Positions 17,049 to 25,420 of a stretch of 64,000 bases of DNA are shown one piece after another. The stretch lies in NCBI RefSeq assembly GCF_019880555.1, contig NZ_JAINVU010000002.1, forward strand, positions 1 through 64,000, in the 5' to 3' direction. Each line of letters starts with the position of its first letter. The first letter of the stretch is position 1. The notes under the pieces are model-generated. The model was not told the origin of the DNA, did no database searches, and was given only the letters and a program-made list of their open reading frames with translations. This stretch comes from Hephaestia mangrovi. GTDB taxonomy: Bacteria; Pseudomonadota; Alphaproteobacteria; Sphingomonadales; Sphingomonadaceae. The position numbers and the translations under genes were made by a program.

Positions 17049-18221
17049 ATGACGATTATTGCCGCTATCGAGGATTTCCGCGTGGCAGCGCGCCGGCGAC
17101 TGCCCCGCTTCCTGTTCGATTATGCCGACGGCGGCGCGCAATCCGAGCAAACGATGAACCGCAATATCTCGGATCTTGCGGAGATCACCGTTCGCCAGCG
17201 CGTCTTGCAGGATGTCGCCGAGATCGACCTGTCGGCGCGATGGTTCGGCGATAGAGTCCCGCTGCCGGTGGCGCTTGGTCCGATCGGGATCGGGGGCATG
17301 TTTCGGCGACGCGGCGAAGTGCAGGCGGCGCGGGCGAGCGCGTCGCGCGGCATCCCCTTCACCTTGTCCACCGTATCGATATGCTCGATGACCGAGGTTC
17401 GCGCGAGCGTCCCCGACGCGCGACTATGGTTCCAGCTCTATGTCATCCGCGATCGCGGCTTCATGCGCGACCTGATTGCGATCGCGAAGGAGCAAGGGGC
17501 CCAGGCGCTGGTCTTCACCGTCGACATGCCGATACCCGGAATCCGGTATCGTGATCCTCGATCGGGCATGTCAGGCCCGCACGGCCCGGCCCGCCGTTTC
17601 GTTCAGGCGCTGGGAAAACCCGGCTGGGCATGGGATGTCGGCTTGCGCGGCCGGCCCCATCAACTGGGCAACCTCGTCCCCGTCCTCGGCAAGGACAGCG
17701 GGATGGAGGATTATATCGGGTGGCTGGCCAGGAACTTCGATCCGGCTATTCGATGGAATGATCTGGAATGGCTGCGCGAGGCGTGGGACGGCCCGCTGAT
17801 CATCAAGGGCATCCTTGATCCCGCGGATGCCCGCGACGCGGCGGATTATGGCGCGCAGGGGATCGTGGTCTCCAACCATGGCGGCCGGCAGCTTGACGGT
17901 GCCCCCTCCGTCGCTCGCGCGCTGCCGGCGATCGCGGATGCCGTCGGTGACCGGCTGACGCTGTTCGCCGATGGCGGCGTTCGGTCGGGCCTTGATGTGG
18001 TGCGGATGCTGGCGCTGGGCGCGCGCGGCGTGTTGCTCGGGCGCGCCTGGCTGTGGGCGCTTGCCGCTCAAGGAGAGGCTGGCGTCGACCGCATGGTGTC
18101 GATGCTCGCGCAGGAGATGCGCGTGGTGATGACGCTGGCCGGCTGCAATAGCGTTGCGGCGCTCGACCGAACGATCCTTGCGACAAGTCCTTCTGTTCGC
18201 TTCCGAGGAGTGACCCTATGA
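17049..18221 (+). CDS. lldD: FMN-dependent alpha-hydroxyacid dehydrogenase (L-lactate dehydrogenase, LldD type)
   Basis: This 390-residue FMN enzyme oxidises L-2-hydroxyacids to 2-keto acids. The diagnostic pieces are the N-terminal [33 protein letters not shown], and the active-site stretch [13 protein letters not shown] containing catalytic H277, followed by [20 protein letters not shown] for the FMN phosphate. L-lactate released from 2,4-diketo-3-deoxy-L-fuconate would become pyruvate, completing the pathway. The ATG at 17049 is chosen, 13 bases after the SDR stop. The following gene overlaps as ATGA. Glycolate or L-glycerate-type substrates are alternatives within the family. Confidence 0.87.
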   Translation: MTIIAAIEDFRVAARRRLPRFLFDYADGGAQSEQTMNRNISDLAEITVRQRVLQDVAEIDLSARWFGDRVPLPVALGPIGIGGMFRRRGEVQAARASASRGIPFTLSTVSICSMTEVRASVPDARLWFQLYVIRDRGFMRDLIAIAKEQGAQALVFTVDMPIPGIRYRDPRSGMSGPHGPARRFVQALGKPGWAWDVGLRGRPHQLGNLVPVLGKDSGMEDYIGWLARNFDPAIRWNDLEWLREAWDGPLIIKGILDPADARDAADYGAQGIVVSNHGGRQLDGAPSVARALPAIADAVGDRLTLFADGGVRSGLDVVRMLALGARGVLLGRAWLWALAAQGEAGVDRMVSMLAQEMRVVMTLAGCNSVAALDRTILATSPSVRFRGVTL

Positions 18222-19066
18222 AACTCTGCCGGTACGGTGCATGCGGCGCGGAAAAGCCAGGCATTCTCGACGCTGAAGGGCGCATTCGGGATCTGTCGTC
18301 GGTAATCGGCGATATCGACGCCGCAGCGATTTCGCCTGAAGGGATCGAGCGGCTTCGGCAGGTGGACATTGACGCGCTGCCGCTGGTGCCTGACGGCGTG
18401 CGTTATGGCGTGCCGGTGACGGGCACGCGCAAGTTCATCGCGATCGGGCTCAATTATGCCGATCACGCGGCGGAATCGAATCTGCCGATCCCGTCCGAGC
18501 CGGTCGTCTTCAACAAATGGGTCAATTGCCTGCAGGGGGCGAATGATCCGATCGTGATTCCGCGGGGATCGACGAAGACCGACTGGGAAGTCGAACTCGG
18601 CGTCGTGATCGGGACCGCCGCGCATGACGTCGCCGAGGCGGATGCGTTGACCCATGTCGCCGGCTATTGCGTGGTCAACGACGTCTCCGAACGCCACTGG
18701 CAACAGGAACGCGGCCCGACCTGGGACAAGGGCAAGGGCTTCCCGACCTTCGGCCCGGTCGGCCCCTGGCTGGTCACCGCCGACGAGGTGGGCGATCCGC
18801 AGGCACTCGGCATGTGGCTGGCGGTGAACGGCCGCCGCGTGCAGGACGGAAACACCAGGACGATGATTTTCACCGTCGCGCAGATCGTCGCTTATTGCTC
18901 GCGTTTCATGGCCCTGGAGCCGGGCGATATCATCACCACTGGCACGCCGCCGGGCGTCGGCATGGGGCAGAAGCCCGATCCCTGGTACCTCAAGGAGGGC
19001 GATGTCGTCACGCTGGGCATCACCGGCCTCGGCGAGCAGCGGCAGGAGTGCCTGCGGACATCCTAG
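18218..19066 (+). CDS. FAH-family hydrolase, 2,4-diketo-3-deoxy-L-fuconate hydrolase
   Basis: This 282-residue fumarylacetoacetate-hydrolase-fold enzyme has the metal-binding E124, E126 ([10 protein letters not shown]) and D155 (CVVNDVSER) and the typical [15 protein letters not shown] and [13 protein letters not shown] segments. Proteins of this exact layout cleave acylpyruvates; in fucose loci the substrate is 2,4-diketo-3-deoxy-L-fuconate, giving pyruvate and L-lactate. With L-galactonate as substrate the same chemistry would give pyruvate and glycerate, which would explain the glycerate kinase at 5370. It overlaps the previous gene as ATGA and is the last gene of the run. Confidence 0.87.
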   Translation: MKLCRYGACGAEKPGILDAEGRIRDLSSVIGDIDAAAISPEGIERLRQVDIDALPLVPDGVRYGVPVTGTRKFIAIGLNYADHAAESNLPIPSEPVVFNKWVNCLQGANDPIVIPRGSTKTDWEVELGVVIGTAAHDVAEADALTHVAGYCVVNDVSERHWQQERGPTWDKGKGFPTFGPVGPWLVTADEVGDPQALGMWLAVNGRRVQDGNTRTMIFTVAQIVAYCSRFMALEPGDIITTGTPPGVGMGQKPDPWYLKEGDVVTLGITGLGEQRQECLRTS

Positions 19067-19244
19067 CCCATGTGGCTCGATCGACGCCGGTTAAGAACCA
19101 TTGCTTTCTATCGCCGCTTGTTGGCAAAATCGTCGCCAAGCCAGTATCAAGGGGCTCTCAGGCGCGTTGAGACTTGAGCGACAATGGGCGGGCAAGATTA
19201 ACCGGGTCTGCTCGCGCCGAAGGTAGACTTTCAACGGAGACTCT

Positions 19245-20054
19245 ATGCCCCGACCAGGCCCTAAAGGGACATATGCGGCGCCTGCCATCGAAAAGGCATT
19301 CGAGGTGCTCGAGATGTTGGCGAGCCAGCGCGAAGGAGCGCTGGTCAGCGAGATGGCGGCGTATCTCGACCGGTCGGTCGGCGAGCTGTTTCGGATCGTC
19401 ATTGTCATGGAGCAAATGGGCTACCTCCAGAAGTCCGCGAAATCAGATCGTTACACGGTCGGATATAAGCTGCTCGATTTGGCTTATCGCGCGACGCCGG
19501 CCCAGAATCTGGTCAATGCTGCGTTGCCCGAAATGCGGATGCTTGCCATTGAAACCGGGCAATCTTGCCATTTCGTCGTACCCAATGGCGGCGAAGGGCT
19601 GGTTATTGCGCGCGAGGAGAATCCGGGCACCCGCGGCTTCTCACTGCGGTTGGGCGCGGCAATCGATATGGTTAAAAGCTGCTCGGGGCAGGTAATTCTT
19701 GCGTTTTCCAGCGCCGAGCGCGCCGACCATATCATCGCCGAAGCGGAAGCGATTCAGGGCATCAAGGTTGATCGCGCGGCGCTGAGTGCGCGGCTGGAGA
19801 AAATCCGGCAGGCCGGGTTCGATCATCGGAAAAGCCCGATCACCCATGGGGTGACCGATATCAGTTATCCGGTGTTCGGCTTTCACGAGGACATCGTCGG
19901 GGCGCTGACGATTCCTTTTCTCGAACTCATCGATGGGTCACAGAAAGTCGGCTTCGATGCGGCCCTCGGCGTTCTGAAAACCGCTGCAGCCAACATTTCG
20001 GAGACGCTCGGTTATCACGCCGGGCGCGGCGATACCATCGCCGTCCGCGGGTGA
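19245..20054 (+). CDS. IclR-family regulator
   Basis: This 269-residue regulator has an N-terminal winged helix (AIEKAFEVLEMLASQREGALVSEMAAYLDRSVGELFRIVIVMEQMGYL) and a C-terminal GAF-like effector domain (CHFVVPNGGEGLVIARE, SLRLGAAIDMVKSCSGQVILAF, VTDISYPVFGFHEDIVGALTIPFLE). IclR proteins of sugar loci usually respond to an aldonate or keto-acid. The ATG at 19245 follows ACGGAGA. It is a second regulator distinct from the GntR protein at 6642, and sits at the boundary between the fucose run and the uronate-like run. Motif copies near 21116, 27213 and 31066 might be its targets, but this is unproven. Confidence 0.9.
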   Translation: MPRPGPKGTYAAPAIEKAFEVLEMLASQREGALVSEMAAYLDRSVGELFRIVIVMEQMGYLQKSAKSDRYTVGYKLLDLAYRATPAQNLVNAALPEMRMLAIETGQSCHFVVPNGGEGLVIAREENPGTRGFSLRLGAAIDMVKSCSGQVILAFSSAERADHIIAEAEAIQGIKVDRAALSARLEKIRQAGFDHRKSPITHGVTDISYPVFGFHEDIVGALTIPFLELIDGSQKVGFDAALGVLKTAAANISETLGYHAGRGDTIAVRG

Positions 20055-20078
20055 AACGCGGCGAGGGCCGGTATCAGA

Positions 20079-21089
20079 TCAAAAGCTGGCCACCGCCTTC
20101 AGCACGTGATCGGCCTCCGCGATCAGTTCCGGAAGCCGGACCGGCATCTCCTCGCCGATAACGCTGTGGGTCTGCAAGTCGCTGGCCTTGATGTCGCCAC
20201 GCTTCATTGCGCCGATAACCCGGGCAAAATCGCCGGGCAGGGCGTTGCGGCTGGCTATCAATGTGGTTTCGCGCTTGTGAAACTCGGGGTCGTCGAACTG
20301 GATTTCCCCAGGCGAAACGCCGACGAAGACCAGCTTGCCGCCATGGCCGAGGTAGGACAACGCGTTGTTCATAGCTGCGATAGAGCCGGTTGCATCTATG
20401 GCAACGTCGAAGAACTCTCCGTCGGTCTTGGCCCGCAGCGTCTCCGCAAGCGCCGCATCGGCTTCCACGATGTCGTCGAAGCCGAGCCTCGACCTGGCAT
20501 AATCCAGCCGGCTCCGCCGCTGGTCGACCAGAGTAATGCTTGCGCCGTCCAGCCTGGCAAACAAGGCGGCCGCGATTCCGATCGGCCCGGCACCGACGAT
20601 CAGCACCCGATCACCGGACGAAATCGTGGCTCGCGCCACCGCGTGCGCGCCAATCGACAAGAATTCCAGCAGTGCGGCCTCATCGAGCGACAGCCCAGTA
20701 GCGTCGATGACCGCGCTCTCCGGGACCGCCAGCAATTCACACATGCCGCCGTCGGCATGCACGCCCAGCACGGAGATGTTGGCGCAGGCGTTGGGCTTTC
20801 CACGTCTACAGGCCAAGCACGTCCCACAGGCGAGATAAGGATTGACGGCGACGACTTGGCCGACCTGAAAAGTCGAGCCCTGCGGTGCGTGCTCGATCTC
20901 GCCGGCGAGTTCATGACCCATGACGCGGGGATAGGTGAGATAGGGGTGGCGGCCACCGTAAATGTGGAAATCGGTGCCACACAAGCCGACCCGCCGGATT
21001 CTGATAAGGACCTCGCCTGCTTTCGGGACGGGCGGCTCGCGCGTTGCGACCGCAAGGCGATGTGGCTCCTGGCAAACGATTGCTTTCAT
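20079..21089 (-). CDS. Zinc-dependent medium-chain alcohol dehydrogenase, L-galactonate 5-dehydrogenase-like
   Basis: This 336-residue medium-chain dehydrogenase has catalytic zinc ligands C37 (GLCGTDFHIYGG), H59 and E60 (VMGHELAG), structural zinc cysteines C88, C91, C94 and C102, and the Rossmann loop VGAGPIG. The subfamily includes sugar-acid dehydrogenases such as E. coli LgoD (L-galactonate to D-tagaturonate) and L-gulonate dehydrogenases. The downstream neighbours on the other strand are a tagaturonate-reductase-type enzyme and altronate dehydratase, the next two steps of exactly that route. L-fuconate is another possible substrate. The gene is divergent from the transporter at 21440. 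Confidence 0.75.
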   Translation of the reverse strand: MKAIVCQEPHRLAVATREPPVPKAGEVLIRIRRVGLCGTDFHIYGGRHPYLTYPRVMGHELAGEIEHAPQGSTFQVGQVVAVNPYLACGTCLACRRGKPNACANISVLGVHADGGMCELLAVPESAVIDATGLSLDEAALLEFLSIGAHAVARATISSGDRVLIVGAGPIGIAAALFARLDGASITLVDQRRSRLDYARSRLGFDDIVEADAALAETLRAKTDGEFFDVAIDATGSIAAMNNALSYLGHGGKLVFVGVSPGEIQFDDPEFHKRETTLIASRNALPGDFARVIGAMKRGDIKASDLQTHSVIGEEMPVRLPELIAEADHVLKAVASF

Positions 21090-21439
21090 ACACCCTCGCC
21101 TAACAAAATCATTGATGCAAATACGCTATCGCTTATGGAAAGCAAGCGGGAACGGATAACCGTGCTTGCCGGCGATGCAACCGCTAATGTCGGAGCGTTG
21201 CGCGCGGGTGAGGAGTGTTCGGCTCGTGTCGCTCGACCTACTTGCGAGGTACAATTTGTTTATGGGAGCGCTTGTGGAACGTCCCAACGCCATATATGAA
21301 AAGTAGTTATTATAAGAGAAAGCTGTTGGGGAGGGTCTGTGAGCGTCGCCATCGCCCGGGATTTCAGTGACGCGCGCTTGCTGGCTCAAGGCGTCTGCCC
21401 GTTTGCCACTACGACGCACGCCTGCAGGGGAGATTCGGT
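21090..21439. other. Divergent promoter region, zinc dehydrogenase / fucose permease
   Basis: 350 bases, no gene. It contains the motif copy at 21116-21129 close to the dehydrogenase start and an AT-rich patch around 21290-21320 that probably holds the permease promoter. Confidence 0.6.
21116..21129 (+). promoter_or_regulatory. Shared upstream motif, copy 1
   Basis: TGCAAATACGCTAT, 27 bases upstream of the zinc dehydrogenase start, matches TGCAAATATGATAA (27213) and TGAAAATACGATAA (31066) at 11 of 14 positions each. It is either an operator for the IclR regulator or a promoter element. Confidence 0.35.
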
Positions 21440-22723
21440 TTGAGCGAGGATTCTGTATTTCCGCGCCGGTGGGCGACGGCGTTTATCCTCACGATCGCGT
21501 TGTTCTTCCTGTGGGGAGTCGCAAACAATCTCAACGACATCCTAATCGCGCATTTCAAAGTGGTATTCACTCTCAGCGATCTTGGCGCGGGACTGATCCA
21601 GTCGGCATTCTATCTCGGCTATTTCTGTCTCGCGATTCCGGCGGCGGTATTCATGCGGGCGAGAGGGTATCGCGCAGCGGTGATTCTCGGCCTGGGCCTC
21701 TACGGCGTGGGCGCGCTGCTGTTCTGGCCAGCCGCAGCGACGCTCAGCTATCCATTCTTTCTGTGCGCGTTGTTTGTGATCGCCGCCGGTCTCGCGTTTC
21801 TCGAGACCTCGGCGAATCCGTTGGTTGCGCGACTCGGGCCGGAAGGGAGCGCGTCGCTCCGATTGAGCTTCGCGCAGGCTTTCAACCCGCTTGGGTCGAT
21901 CGCCGGCGTGCTGATCGGACGACGTTTTATCCTCGCGGAGTCGACCGTTCCGGCGCCATTGTCCTCGGCGGTCGAGGCGACCCAACGGGCGACGCAGGCA
22001 GCGAGCGTCCAGATGCCCTATCTGCTGATCGGCCTTGGGGTAATCGCGTGGGCCATCCTGATACGGTTGACGCCCTTTCCTGCGGTCGCCACCGACGCGG
22101 ACGCCATCGAGGATTCGGCTGCGGCCGCGGCATTCGGCTCGGTGATCCGTACGCCGCGGGTGATGTTCGGGGTCGCCGCCCAATTCTTCTATGTCGGCGC
22201 GCAGGTTGGCGTGTGGAGCTTCCTGATCCGCTATGCCGAGATTGCGTTGCCCGGCACCGCTGCGCGGACGGGGGCGACGTATCTGACGATCTCGCTCGTG
22301 CTGTTCATGGTGGGACGATTTATCGGTGCCGCGCTAATGACCAGGGTCCGCCCGCTCGCGCTGCTCACCCTGTTCGCGGCGATCGACGCGGCATTGTGTG
22401 CGTTTGCGACGTTCGTTCACGGGGTTCCCGGGGTGACAGCCCTGGTCGTGTCGAGCTTCTTCATGTCGATCATGTATCCGACGATCTTCGCAGAATCGGT
22501 CGCCGGCCTGGGAGATCGAACCAAACCGGCATCGGCATTGTTGGTGATGGCGATCATCGGCGGCGCGATCTTTCCGGCGCTGATGGGCTTTGTCTCAGAC
22601 CGGTCGGGATCGATCGTCAATGCGATGCTCGTCCCGGCGCTGTGCTTCGCGATGGTGTTCGCGTTCGGCGCCGTCAACCGCCGTGGGCTGGCCGAGGTCG
22701 TAAATGGGGCCGCGAAGCAGTGA
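21440..22723 (+). CDS. fucP: L-fucose:H+ symporter-type MFS permease (FucP family)
   Basis: This 427-residue twelve-segment transporter carries clear FucP signatures: FFLWGVANNLNDILIAHF in segment 1, FYLGYFCLAIPAAVFM, LETSANPLVARLGP and RLSFAQAFNPLGS. FucP proteins move L-fucose, and often L-galactose and D-arabinose, with protons, which suits the sugars proposed for this locus. Start is a TTG at 21440 with AGGGGAG seven bases before it. The stop overlaps the next start as GTGA, so it is cotranscribed with the reductase and altronate dehydratase genes. Confidence 0.85.
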   Translation: MSEDSVFPRRWATAFILTIALFFLWGVANNLNDILIAHFKVVFTLSDLGAGLIQSAFYLGYFCLAIPAAVFMRARGYRAAVILGLGLYGVGALLFWPAAATLSYPFFLCALFVIAAGLAFLETSANPLVARLGPEGSASLRLSFAQAFNPLGSIAGVLIGRRFILAESTVPAPLSSAVEATQRATQAASVQMPYLLIGLGVIAWAILIRLTPFPAVATDADAIEDSAAAAAFGSVIRTPRVMFGVAAQFFYVGAQVGVWSFLIRYAEIALPGTAARTGATYLTISLVLFMVGRFIGAALMTRVRPLALLTLFAAIDAALCAFATFVHGVPGVTALVVSSFFMSIMYPTIFAESVAGLGDRTKPASALLVMAIIGGAIFPALMGFVSDRSGSIVNAMLVPALCFAMVFAFGAVNRRGLAEVVNGAAKQ

Positions 22724-23832
22724 TCCTCCAGTTCGGAACCAGTCGCTTTCTGCAGGCCCATGTCGATTTGTTTGCCTGGCAAGCGCGCACGTCGGGCCAG
22801 GACGTGCCGCCGATTGTGATCGCCCAGGTTACCGATGACGAAGCGCGATCGCGTCGCCTGTCGGCATTCGCCGATCCCAGCGGCTTTTCGGTGATCGTCC
22901 GCGGCGTAGAAAAGGGGCGGCGGATCGCGAGCTCGATAATCGTTCGCAGCGTGGTCGACGGCATCAGTGCGCGTCGGGATTGGCGGAAACTTGTCGCCCT
23001 GTTTGTCTCGTCGGTTACCCATGTGGTTTCCAACACGGGCGCGACGGGCTTCGAGTCGATTGAAGGCGAACAGCCGCCGAACTCGGTTCAGCCGCCGACC
23101 GGCTTCATCGGCATGATCGTGCAGCTGCTATATAATCGTTGGAAGGCGGGTCGGGACGGCGTGACGTTCCTTCCATGCGAACTCATCCGGACCAATGGCG
23201 CCGTCCTCCATCACCGCGTGAAGGCGCTCTCAAACCAATGGGGCTATGGGGCGGCGTTCGAAGAATGGCTCGATACCGAATGCCGATGGGTCGACACACT
23301 GGTCGATCGCATTGTCAGCGAGCCGCTGAATCCCGCCGGCGCCATAACCGAACCCTATGCGCTGTGGGCGGTGAGCCGGCAGCCGGGTCTCGTTATGCCT
23401 TTCAACCATCCGGCAATCGAGCTGACCGATGATCTCGAGCATTTCGAACGTCTGAAACTTCACATTCTCAATCTTGGCCATACCTGGCTCGCCGCACAGT
23501 GGCGGCGGCTGGGAGAGCCGTCGGCGATGACGGTGCTCGACGCGATGAGCACGCCCGCCCTGGCCGATTCCCTCACGGCGGTCTATCGCGACGAGGTCGT
23601 TCCCGGGTTTATCGCCCGCGGCGCTGGTGACGCGGCGCACGACTATGTCGAGACGACGCTCGAGCGATTTCGCAATCCGTTTCTTGCCCATCGCCTCGCT
23701 GATATCGCGACCGATCACTCGACGAAGATCAAGACACGGATTGGCGGTTTCGTCGATTGGGTCGAACGGAGCGGCACCGTGTTGCCGATGCCGAAGCTCC
23801 AACATCTCCTGCAAGCGAGAAGCGCATCATGA
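22720..23832 (+). CDS. Polyol-dehydrogenase-family reductase (tagaturonate/fructuronate reductase-like), short form
   Basis: This 370-residue protein belongs to the long-chain mannitol/fructuronate dehydrogenase family. It opens with VILQFGTSRFLQAHVD and carries the catalytic K-x4-N-x2-H signature in KLHILNLGHTWLAA (K246, N251, H254), as well as PCELIRTNG. It is about 110 residues shorter than E. coli UxaB. With altronate dehydratase directly downstream it should reduce D-tagaturonate to D-altronate. The GTG at 22720 overlaps the permease stop; the long upstream reading from 21367 is an out-of-frame translation of the permease. Fructuronate as substrate is possible but fits the dehydratase less well. 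Confidence 0.78.
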   Translation: MILQFGTSRFLQAHVDLFAWQARTSGQDVPPIVIAQVTDDEARSRRLSAFADPSGFSVIVRGVEKGRRIASSIIVRSVVDGISARRDWRKLVALFVSSVTHVVSNTGATGFESIEGEQPPNSVQPPTGFIGMIVQLLYNRWKAGRDGVTFLPCELIRTNGAVLHHRVKALSNQWGYGAAFEEWLDTECRWVDTLVDRIVSEPLNPAGAITEPYALWAVSRQPGLVMPFNHPAIELTDDLEHFERLKLHILNLGHTWLAAQWRRLGEPSAMTVLDAMSTPALADSLTAVYRDEVVPGFIARGAGDAAHDYVETTLERFRNPFLAHRLADIATDHSTKIKTRIGGFVDWVERSGTVLPMPKLQHLLQARSAS

Positions 23833-25334
23833 CCAGGGCTTTGTGTTTGACGAGTGGCGACGACGTCGCCGTCTTGATAGACGATGGGACGCCAGGTGAC
23901 ACTGTCCTTGGCGTCGGCCTGCGCGACGCAATCGCGAGCGGTCATAAAATGGCGTTGCGGCGCATTGCCAGGGGCGAGACAGTCCGCAAGTACGGACAAG
24001 CAATCGGCATCGCGAGCACCGACATTGCGGCCGGCAGCCATGTTCATACGCATAATCTATCGGTCGGAGATGGCCGAGCCGCCGTCCGAGCGGGTTTGCC
24101 GTCCGCGACGTGGACGCCCCCGGTGCCGAAAGAAACGCTACCGCTCACTTTCGCCGGATATCGGCGCGATAACGGCAGCGTAGGGACGCGCAACGCGATC
24201 GGTGTTATCTCCAGCGTCAATTGCTCGGCAACTGTCGTGCGGCGCATTGCTCGCCAATTCGAGGACAACCTGCCGTCCGGTGTCGATGCCGTAGTGCCGA
24301 TCACCCATACACGAGGATGTGGCATGGCGGGGACGGGCGAGGCATTTGAAACGCTGGAGCGGACGCTGGCCGGCTACGCGCGCCACGCCAATTTCGGCGC
24401 CGTGCTGATGATCGGCTTGGGTTGCGAGCAAGTCCAGATCGAGGGGCTGCTCGCTCGCTATGGCCTTGCGCCCGGAGCGCGATTGAGGACGCTCTCCATT
24501 CAGGACGCTGGCGGTACCGCTGAGGCTATCGACCGCGGCGTAGCGATCGTGTCCGATTTCGTCGATCTCCTGAGGAACGATCGACGTAGCGACTGCCCTG
24601 TATCTGACTTGGTGCTGGGTCTGCAATGCGGGGGGTCGGATGGTTGGTCCGGCATCACGGCCAACCCCGCACTGGGGGCAGCCGCTGACTTTCTGATAGC
24701 GGCTGGAGCGACAGTGCTGCTGTCGGAAACGCCGGAAATTTATGGTGCCGAACATCTGTTGCTGGCACGTGCCGCAAGTCCCGCAGTCGCCAACGCGCTC
24801 GACGAGCGGATCGCCTGGTGGGAGCGATACGCCAGCCGTAATGGCGTCAGCCTCGACAATAATCCATCCCCCGGCAACAAGGCTGGAGGGCTGACCACCA
24901 TCTTCGAAAAATCGCTCGGTGCGATCTCGAAGGCCGGAACGGGGCCGCTCAATGACGTGATCCTTTATGGGGCGCCATGTCGTCACCGCGGTCTGGTGTT
25001 CATGGATTCGCCCGGTTACGATCCCTGCTCGGCCACCGGCCAGATTGCCTCGGGCGCCAATCTTCTTGCTTTCACCACGGGGCGCGGATCGGCGTTCGGC
25101 GCGCTGCCAACGCCCTGTCTGAAAATCGCTTCGAACGCACGCTTGGCCGCGGCAATGGCGAACGACATGGACATCGATTGCTCGCCGATCCTCGACGGGA
25201 TGTCGGTCGCGGAGGCGGGCGAGTTGATCTACCGGATGCTCGTCGCGACCGCTTCAGGTCAGGAAACCAAGTCGGAGCGGCTCGGTCTTGGCGATTTCGA
25301 GTTCGTGCCTTGGGACATGGGTGCCTGGCTATAG
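23829..25334 (+). CDS. uxaA: Altronate dehydratase
   Basis: This 501-residue full-length UxaA/GarD-type dehydratase has an N-terminal SAF domain (about residues 1-90, GSHVHTHNL), the middle segment GYRRDNGSVGTRNAIGVISSVNCSAT, and the C-terminal catalytic region with THTRGCG, LGLQCGGSDGWSGITANPALG and NPSPGNKAGGLTTI. It removes water from D-altronate to give 2-keto-3-deoxy-D-gluconate, which would then be phosphorylated and split by enzymes not in this window. It overlaps the reductase gene as ATGA. No uronate isomerase (UxaC) is present, so the tagaturonate feeding this pair probably comes from the zinc dehydrogenase at 20079. Confidence 0.9.
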   Translation: MTRALCLTSGDDVAVLIDDGTPGDTVLGVGLRDAIASGHKMALRRIARGETVRKYGQAIGIASTDIAAGSHVHTHNLSVGDGRAAVRAGLPSATWTPPVPKETLPLTFAGYRRDNGSVGTRNAIGVISSVNCSATVVRRIARQFEDNLPSGVDAVVPITHTRGCGMAGTGEAFETLERTLAGYARHANFGAVLMIGLGCEQVQIEGLLARYGLAPGARLRTLSIQDAGGTAEAIDRGVAIVSDFVDLLRNDRRSDCPVSDLVLGLQCGGSDGWSGITANPALGAAADFLIAAGATVLLSETPEIYGAEHLLLARAASPAVANALDERIAWWERYASRNGVSLDNNPSPGNKAGGLTTIFEKSLGAISKAGTGPLNDVILYGAPCRHRGLVFMDSPGYDPCSATGQIASGANLLAFTTGRGSAFGALPTPCLKIASNARLAAAMANDMDIDCSPILDGMSVAEAGELIYRMLVATASGQETKSERLGLGDFEFVPWDMGAWL

Positions 25335-25420
25335 ACGTCCCTGGCCGTCCGTATCGCCCTGAATTGGCGATGCCTTGCTTCTTTCCTTGAGTATGCGCGA
25401 CTGGGAACTGTCGGGGCGGC

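Noticed and set aside
21367..22719. In-frame extension of the reductase upstream to 21367
   Set aside because: It covers the FucP-type permease gene in the wrong frame. A GTG start overlapping the permease stop gives the natural N-terminus.
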